A stretch of DNA of 43,891 bases from an uncultured Patescibacteria group bacterium. GTDB taxonomy: Bacteria; Patescibacteriota; Patescibacteriia; UBA2591; CALHIP01. The notes beneath the pieces were generated by a model. It was given only the letters and a program-made list of their open reading frames with translations, was not told the origin of the DNA and did not search any database. Positions 38,314-43,891 of the stretch are shown piece by piece. Within the stretch, counting starts at the first letter, position 1, and each line of letters opens with the position of its first letter. The stretch lies in NCBI GenBank assembly GCA_938030745.1, contig CALHIP010000006.1:1-43891 (forward strand), in the 5' to 3' direction. The position numbers and the translations under genes were made by a program.

Positions 38314-39567
38314 ATGGCTAAAATTTATCAATTTCCTAAGGATTTTCTCTGGGGAGTATCAATTTCTTCTTATCAAACTGAGGGAAATAATTTTTACTCT
38401 GATTGGTATGCTTGGGAAAAACTTGGAAAAATAAAAGATGGATCAACTTCTGGTCTGGCTTGCGATTTTTATCATCTTTATCATCAAGATATTGATCTAG
38501 CAAAATCTTTAAATTTAAATGCCTTTCGGTTAAGTGTTGAATGGAGTCGGATTGAACCAGAAGAAGGCAAATTTAATCAAAAAGAAATAGATCATTATAA
38601 AAAAGTTTTAAATTATTTAAAAGAAAAAAACTTTAAAGTTTTTTTAACTTGCTGGCATTTTAGTCTGCCTTATTGGTTAGCAAAAAAAGGAGGTTTTGAG
38701 AATAAAGAAAATATTTTTTATTTTATAAGATTTGTTAAAAAAATTGTTTTTGATTTTTCTCATTTAGTTGATTTTTGGTTAACCCTTAATGAACCATTAA
38801 TTTATGTTGCTTGCTCTTATCTTTTAGGTCTTTGGCCACCAGAGAAAAAAAATTTAATTTCTGCTTTAAAAGTCTTCTTTAATTTAGTTAAAGCTCACCA
38901 ACAAAGTTATAAAATTATTCATCAAATTTTACCTCAGGCAAAGGTTGGTTTAGCAAATAATTTAGTTTATTTCAGAGTTGCAAAAAATAATTTTTTTGAT
39001 AAAAAATTAACAAAAATTTTCCATTCTTTTTACAATTATATTTTTTATTCTTTGACAAAAAATACTCATGATTTCATTGGTTTAAATTACTACACCTCTC
39101 ATCGAGTTGAATTTTTCAAAATTAAAGATCTAATTAAAAGAATGACTTCAGAAAATCCAGAGACAAGAGTTATTCATAAAGAGGTTCATCCAGAAGGATT
39201 ATATTTTCTTTTAAAAGATTTAAAAAAATTTAATTTACCAATTTATATTACTGAGAATGGTATAGCTGATTCTACTGATCATCGACGTCGTCGTTTTATT
39301 TTACGTCATTTAAAATATTTATCTTTAGCAATAAAAGAAAAAGTGCCAGTAAAAGGCTATCTTTATTGGTCATTGATTGATAATTTTGAATGGCGAGAAG
39401 GTTTTAAACCAAGATTTGGTTTAGTAGCTATTGATTATGAAACTTTAAAAAGAAAACCAAGAAAAAGTGCTTTAATGTACTCAGAAATTTGTCAAAAAAA
39501 TGCTTTAACTCAAGAAATAGTAGAAAAATATGATCCGGAAAGAATAAAAGAAATTTTTAATTTATAA
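38314..39567 (+). CDS. Glycoside hydrolase family 1 (beta-glucosidase-like)
   Basis: FPKDFLWGVSISSYQTEG, TLNEPLIY acid/base, YITENGIAD nucleophile motif. Confidence 0.93.
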   Translation: MAKIYQFPKDFLWGVSISSYQTEGNNFYSDWYAWEKLGKIKDGSTSGLACDFYHLYHQDIDLAKSLNLNAFRLSVEWSRIEPEEGKFNQKEIDHYKKVLNYLKEKNFKVFLTCWHFSLPYWLAKKGGFENKENIFYFIRFVKKIVFDFSHLVDFWLTLNEPLIYVACSYLLGLWPPEKKNLISALKVFFNLVKAHQQSYKIIHQILPQAKVGLANNLVYFRVAKNNFFDKKLTKIFHSFYNYIFYSLTKNTHDFIGLNYYTSHRVEFFKIKDLIKRMTSENPETRVIHKEVHPEGLYFLLKDLKKFNLPIYITENGIADSTDHRRRRFILRHLKYLSLAIKEKVPVKGYLYWSLIDNFEWREGFKPRFGLVAIDYETLKRKPRKSALMYSEICQKNALTQEIVEKYDPERIKEIFNL

Positions 39568-39583
39568 ACCTGTGGATAACTTT

Positions 39584-39611
39584 TTGACAAAATAATTTTT
39601 TTAAATATAAT
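39584..39611 (+). promoter_or_regulatory. Promoter of the secreted-protein cluster
   Basis: TTGACA-N16-TATAAT, 6 nt before ATG 39618; TGTGGATAA at 39571-39579. Confidence 0.75.
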
Positions 39612-39617
39612 GAAGAT

Positions 39618-40742
39618 ATGATGAGGACAATCAAAAAATCTTATCAAAAGTTTCTGATTTTAGCTATTTTGATTTTATTTTTTGTTGGTTATTGGCTGAT
39701 ACCGCAGACTAAAGCAGCAACTATTACTGAAAGAGAAGTCAGAATTACTGATTCAAGACCTTCTCAAACAGGTGTGACTTATGATTTTCAAGGTGATACA
39801 TCGAATTCTACTGTTAAATGTATTCGAATGAGATTTTGCACTTCAGCTGATACAGGTGGTTCTTGTACTATTCCAACAGGAATGGATACAACCTCAGCAA
39901 CAAAAGTAACTACAGGTTGGAATGTTTTTAATCAAGCCAACTGGACTCTTGATAATAGCACCAATGGTGATTTAAAATTGACTTATGCTACTGGTGAAGC
40001 TGGTGGAGATGATTCTTCATGGGTAGTAGGTAATATTAAAAACCCATCAAACTCAGGAACTTATTATGTTTGGCTTAACACTTATAACAATACTGATTGC
40101 TCTACTGATCCAGTTGATAATGGAGTAGTTGCTTTTGCGATTGTTGAAGCAGTAACAGTTTCAGCTAAAGTTTTAGAGACCCTAACTTTTTCTGTTAATG
40201 GAGTAAGTGCTGATAATTGTCCGACAACTGGTGGAACAAAAAGAACATCAACAGCTACTACTGTTCCATTTGGTACTGTTGATCCTGATTCATTTTATGA
40301 TTCTTGTCAAGATTTACGAGTTGGAACGAATGCTGGTAATGGTTACGATGTGACTGTTGGTGAAACTGATCAATTAAAAAGCGATTCTTATCAAATTAAT
40401 GATGGTAACTGTGATGGCTCTTGTTCTGAAACAACTGCTGCTCCTTGGAGCAATCCTAATAACAATGGTTTTGGTTATTGTTTAAAAGATCAGCCAGGTT
40501 ATGGTGATGCAGCCCAAACAGCTGACTCAAATTGGGGAACATATTATTGTGGAGCGACTACTCAGTATTTTAAGATTATTCCTGATACTGGTGAAAATGA
40601 ACCAAGAGTAAATATTATGAAAAGTCTTGAACCAGTTTCTGATGATCGGATCTTTATTGGTTTTCGTTTAAGTGTTGACGCAGCTCAACCAGCTGGTAGT
40701 TATTCAACAACAATTGTTTACGTTGCTACTCCAAAATACTAA
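39618..40742 (+). CDS. Secreted protein of unknown function; N-terminal domain shared with the 41771 protein
   Basis: Signal/TM-like N-terminus; SDSRP/TDSRP...YDF[QE]GD...IKCI...FC...VDNGVV motifs; C-terminus AGSYSTTIVYVATPKY. Confidence 0.7.
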   Translation: MMRTIKKSYQKFLILAILILFFVGYWLIPQTKAATITEREVRITDSRPSQTGVTYDFQGDTSNSTVKCIRMRFCTSADTGGSCTIPTGMDTTSATKVTTGWNVFNQANWTLDNSTNGDLKLTYATGEAGGDDSSWVVGNIKNPSNSGTYYVWLNTYNNTDCSTDPVDNGVVAFAIVEAVTVSAKVLETLTFSVNGVSADNCPTTGGTKRTSTATTVPFGTVDPDSFYDSCQDLRVGTNAGNGYDVTVGETDQLKSDSYQINDGNCDGSCSETTAAPWSNPNNNGFGYCLKDQPGYGDAAQTADSNWGTYYCGATTQYFKIIPDTGENEPRVNIMKSLEPVSDDRIFIGFRLSVDAAQPAGSYSTTIVYVATPKY

Positions 40743-40748
40743 TTAATT

Positions 40749-41681
40749 ATGGCCATAAAAAAATTTTCTTTTATTATTTTATTTCTCTTCCTTCTTTTAT
40801 TTTTTCCAATCCAATTATTTTCTTTCAGCATCACCATTTCACCTTTAATTTTTGATCTATCTGCCAATCCAGGTGATGTTTTAAAAAATAGTCTTAGGCT
40901 TTATAATCCAACTGATCAAACTATTAAGGTAGTAATGACTGTTGAAGATTTCAAACCAAAAGGTGAGGAAGGAAGCGTTGAAATTAGCAAATTAGAGCCA
41001 GAGATAGAGAAAATCTATTCTTTAGCCAAATGGGTAGAAATCAAACCTTCCGAATTTGAAATACCTCCCCGTCAAGAAAAATTTGTTGAATTTATTATCA
41101 ATGTACCTAAAGAAGCTGAACCTGGTGGCAAATATGCTGCTTTAGTTGCTAATATTGGTGAAACAATTGCTTTAGAAGGAACAACTGGAGCAAAGGTTTT
41201 ACAAAAAGTTGCTTCTTTGCTTTTAGTTTCTATTTCTGGTCCAGTTTATGAAAAATTATTAGTTTTAGAATTTAAAGGACCAAAATTTCAGGAGTATGGA
41301 CCAATTAATTTTATTCTTCGTTTAGAAAATCAGGGTAATGTCCATCTAAGACCTAAAGGAACAGTTGCTATTACTAATTGGCAGAATAGAAAAGTTGCTG
41401 ACTTAATTGTCCCTCAGCAGGCAGTTATGCCAAAAGCAAAGAGAATCATTAATATAAAATGGCCAAAGAAAAATTTAGTCGGTCGTTTTACTGCTACCCT
41501 AGTTGCAAGTTATGGTTCAACTAATGAACCTTTAAGTGCGGTTTGGACATTTTGGGTCTGGCCTATAAAATTAACGATTATAATTTTGATTGCTTTAATT
41601 TTAATTATCTATTTCTTCTATCGAACAAGAAAAAGATGGTTATTAGCGATAAGAGTTTTATTTAAAGGAGAAAAATCATAA
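40749..41681 (+). CDS. DUF916/WxLIP-like secreted protein with C-terminal TM helix
   Basis: SITISPLIFDLSANPGDVLKNSLRLYNPTDQTIKVVMTVEDF...PGGKYAALVANI; terminal TM and short basic tail. Confidence 0.6.
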   Translation: MAIKKFSFIILFLFLLLFFPIQLFSFSITISPLIFDLSANPGDVLKNSLRLYNPTDQTIKVVMTVEDFKPKGEEGSVEISKLEPEIEKIYSLAKWVEIKPSEFEIPPRQEKFVEFIINVPKEAEPGGKYAALVANIGETIALEGTTGAKVLQKVASLLLVSISGPVYEKLLVLEFKGPKFQEYGPINFILRLENQGNVHLRPKGTVAITNWQNRKVADLIVPQQAVMPKAKRIINIKWPKKNLVGRFTATLVASYGSTNEPLSAVWTFWVWPIKLTIIILIALILIIYFFYRTRKRWLLAIRVLFKGEKS

Positions 41682-41730
41682 AAGAAATACACATCTGGTT
41701 AAACGATAGAGTGTATTTCTTTTTTATTCT
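41681..41730 (+). terminator. Rho-independent terminator
   Basis: AAAGAAATACAC/GTGTATTTCTTT 12-bp stem with 18-nt loop followed by a T-rich tract. Confidence 0.75.
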
Positions 41731-41770
41731 TGTTTTTATTTTAAAAAAGAGTTAAAATTTTTTATAATTT

Positions 41771-43891
41771 ATGATTAAAATGATAAAAAGAAAAATAATT
41801 ATTCTGACAATTATTTTTTTATTTATCTTTTTGATTCCTTGTCAAACTTTATCAGCAAATATTACCAATTCTGAAATTAGATTGTCGGATTCAAGACCCA
41901 ACCAATCAAGTATTTATGATTTTGAAGGAGATCTTAGCGGCCAAGCAATTAAATGTATTTATGTTGATTTTTGTACAACTCCAGATGGAAATTGTTTCGG
42001 ACCAACTGGTTTAACAACAACTGGAGCCGATAAAGCTAATTCTCAACTTTGGCATGGTTTTACTTATAATAATTGGATTTATACCAGTATTGATGCTAAT
42101 ACTTTTAAAATTACCAGCTTAATTGCTGATTCACCAGCAAATGATGCTTCTTGGGCAATTCAGAACATTATTAATCCAAATTCAACTGGAATTTATTTTG
42201 CTCGGATTAATACCTACGCTAACAATGATTGTACTGATTTAGTTGATAATGGCGTAGTTGGTTTTTATATTTCTGAAGGAGTTGGTGTTTTTGCTGTTGT
42301 TCCTGCCAGAGGAGGTGGTCCTACCTCTAATCCTGTTCCAACTCTTACTTCAATTAATCCTTCTTCAAAAATTGTTGGTTCAGATGGCTTTGTTATGACT
42401 TTAGAAGGCACCAATTTTATTCCAAGCTCTGTTGTTCGTTTTAATGGTTCTAATCGGCCAACCACTTATCTTAATCAAAATACTCTTTTAGCTGAAATTT
42501 CTGCCTCTGACTTAACAACAGCAGGTTATTTTAATATCACAGTTTTTAATCCTGGTCCTGGTGGTGGAGAATCAAATCCTTTAATTTTTACAGTCAATAA
42601 TCCTTTACCAATTCTTGATTCAATTTCTCCTTCATCAAAAATTGTCGGCTCAGCAGGTTTTATTTTAACTGTTTATGGCAGTAATTTTGTTTCAAATTCT
42701 GTTGTTCGTTTTAATGGTTCAGATAGGATTACCTATTATTTTAATTCTAATCTTTTAAGAGCAGAAATCCCTTCTTCTGATTTAGAAAGAGCTGGCAATT
42801 TCTATATTACTGTTTTTAATCCTGGTCCAGGTGGTGGTGTTTCAGCACAAAGTCTTGTTTTTTCCGTTGTTTATCCTTTACCAATTCTTAATTCTATTTC
42901 TCCATCTTTTAAAACTGTTGGTTCAGATGGTTTTTTAATGACTTTAACTGGAACTAACTTTTTTCCTAATTCTGTTGTTCGCTTTAATGGTTCTAATCGC
43001 CAAACAATTTATCTTAATTCAGAGACTCTTCAAGCCCAAATTTTAGCTTCTGATTTAGAAGATGTTGGTAACTATCCTATTACTGTTTTTAATCCATCAC
43101 CTGGTGGCGGTCAATCAAATGCTTTAATTTTTAGAGTTATTCCTGAAGAAATACCACCTGAAGAAATACCACCTGAAGAAATACTACCTGAAGAAATACT
43201 ACCTGAAGAAAAACTACCTGAAGAAAAACTACCTGAGGAGAGACCACCTGAGGAGAGACTACCCGAAGAAAAACTACCCGAAGAAAAACCACCTGAAGAA
43301 AAACTACCTGAAGAAATACCAGAACCAATTATTTTAAAACCTCTTGATGGAACAATTACCAATCAACCAACAGTTTTGGTTCAAGGCCTAAGTTTAGCCA
43401 ATCAATCAATCGATATTTTGCTTAATAAAGAAAAAGTAAAAACTGTTGTCTCAGATAATCAAGGAAAATTTGAATTAACTTTAAAATTAGAAGAAGGAAT
43501 TTATGTGATTAATGCTGTTTTAAAAGGAAAAAAGTCAAAAGATGTTAAATTGACTATTGATTTAACTCCGCCTGAACCACCAAAACTTTTAAAAGTAAAA
43601 GTAATTAATCAGGAACCACTAATTGAAAAAATTAAAGCAACTATTTTGATTAAAGGTGAATGTTCAGCTGATACTGTTTCTCTTAAGATAGTTATTAATC
43701 ATTCTGAATTTATTTTTGCTCCATTAAACCAAAAATGGGAAAGAAAATTTATCCCCGATCTTTCAGAAGGTGACTATCAAGTCTATGCTTTAGCTTATGA
43801 TTTAGCTAATAATGAATCAAAACCTTCAAATATTTTGACTTTTAAAATTGGTATTACTCCAGTAAAAAAATTTATTGAAGAGACAATAAAA
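41771..43891 (+). CDS. Large secreted protein with three IPT/TIG-like repeats, PEE[IKR][PL] linker and Ig-like region, 3' truncated by window edge
   Basis: Frame open from ATG 41771 (or 41780) to the end: MIKMIKRKIIILTIIFLFIFLIP...NITNSEIRLSDSRP...; absent from the ORF track because it has no stop in the window. Confidence 0.8.
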   Translation, partial: MIKMIKRKIIILTIIFLFIFLIPCQTLSANITNSEIRLSDSRPNQSSIYDFEGDLSGQAIKCIYVDFCTTPDGNCFGPTGLTTTGADKANSQLWHGFTYNNWIYTSIDANTFKITSLIADSPANDASWAIQNIINPNSTGIYFARINTYANNDCTDLVDNGVVGFYISEGVGVFAVVPARGGGPTSNPVPTLTSINPSSKIVGSDGFVMTLEGTNFIPSSVVRFNGSNRPTTYLNQNTLLAEISASDLTTAGYFNITVFNPGPGGGESNPLIFTVNNPLPILDSISPSSKIVGSAGFILTVYGSNFVSNSVVRFNGSDRITYYFNSNLLRAEIPSSDLERAGNFYITVFNPGPGGGVSAQSLVFSVVYPLPILNSISPSFKTVGSDGFLMTLTGTNFFPNSVVRFNGSNRQTIYLNSETLQAQILASDLEDVGNYPITVFNPSPGGGQSNALIFRVIPEEIPPEEIPPEEILPEEILPEEKLPEEKLPEERPPEERLPEEKLPEEKPPEEKLPEEIPEPIILKPLDGTITNQPTVLVQGLSLANQSIDILLNKEKVKTVVSDNQGKFELTLKLEEGIYVINAVLKGKKSKDVKLTIDLTPPEPPKLLKVKVINQEPLIEKIKATILIKGECSADTVSLKIVINHSEFIFAPLNQKWERKFIPDLSEGDYQVYALAYDLANNESKPSNILTFKIGITPVKKFIEETIK
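43142..43321 (+). repeat. 15-bp in-frame tandem repeat, 12 units, encoding PEE[I/K/R][P/L]
   Basis: Units of the form CCTGAAGAAATACCA / CCTGAAGAAAAACTA. Confidence 0.93.

Noticed and set aside
38029-38434. ORFs 38029-38247 and 38252-38434
   Set aside because: Out-of-frame overlaps with the 73-aa ORF, tRNALys and GH1 gene
43111-43362. Antisense ORFs (SSGSFSSGG / VVFLQVVFLQ repeats)
   Set aside because: They are the complement of the PEE tandem repeat inside the long + strand secreted protein frame

Overview
AT-rich, gene-dense bacterial window, best read as a Candidate Phyla Radiation/Patescibacteria genome (inference: no rpmD between rpsE and rplO, very few Shine-Dalgarno sites, small secreted/Ca-binding proteins). 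Mostly core genes: ybeY-dgkA-ftsA-ftsZ-nrdD-(TrpR/YerC-like)-tRNAHis-nrdG; flavoprotein, MGMT-like, HtrA; prfB; comEC in two pieces; NMP kinases, CDP-alcohol phosphotransferase, tRNAPro, rpmB, M50 protease; rpsL-rpsG-fusA-tuf plus the S10/spc cluster to secY; adk, map, WecA-like, rplU, dnaB; tRNALys, GH1 glucosidase; and a three-gene secreted protein cluster running off the right edge. Main signals outside ordinary genes: (1) comEC is split exactly at a cassette made of a PaaX/Cas2-like gene bounded by two near-identical 36-bp palindromes (27-bp inverted termini, 1 mismatch), with a third diverged palindrome before rplU; (2) two GTTAAC-centred palindromes flank the TrpR/YerC-like gene, the second upstream of tRNAHis-nrdG; (3) tRNAs sit 1-5 nt from neighbouring coding sequences; (4) promoters place the predicted transcription start at or near the ATG (leaderless) with no SD, except for a minus-strand 62-aa gene that has a strong SD and an attenuator-like leader; (5) a 98-nt structured element after htrA; (6) RF2 apparently lacking domain 1; (7) TTATCCACA 9-mers just upstream of promoters. 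No CRISPR array or rRNA was seen. All calls come from reading the sequence; no database search was run.
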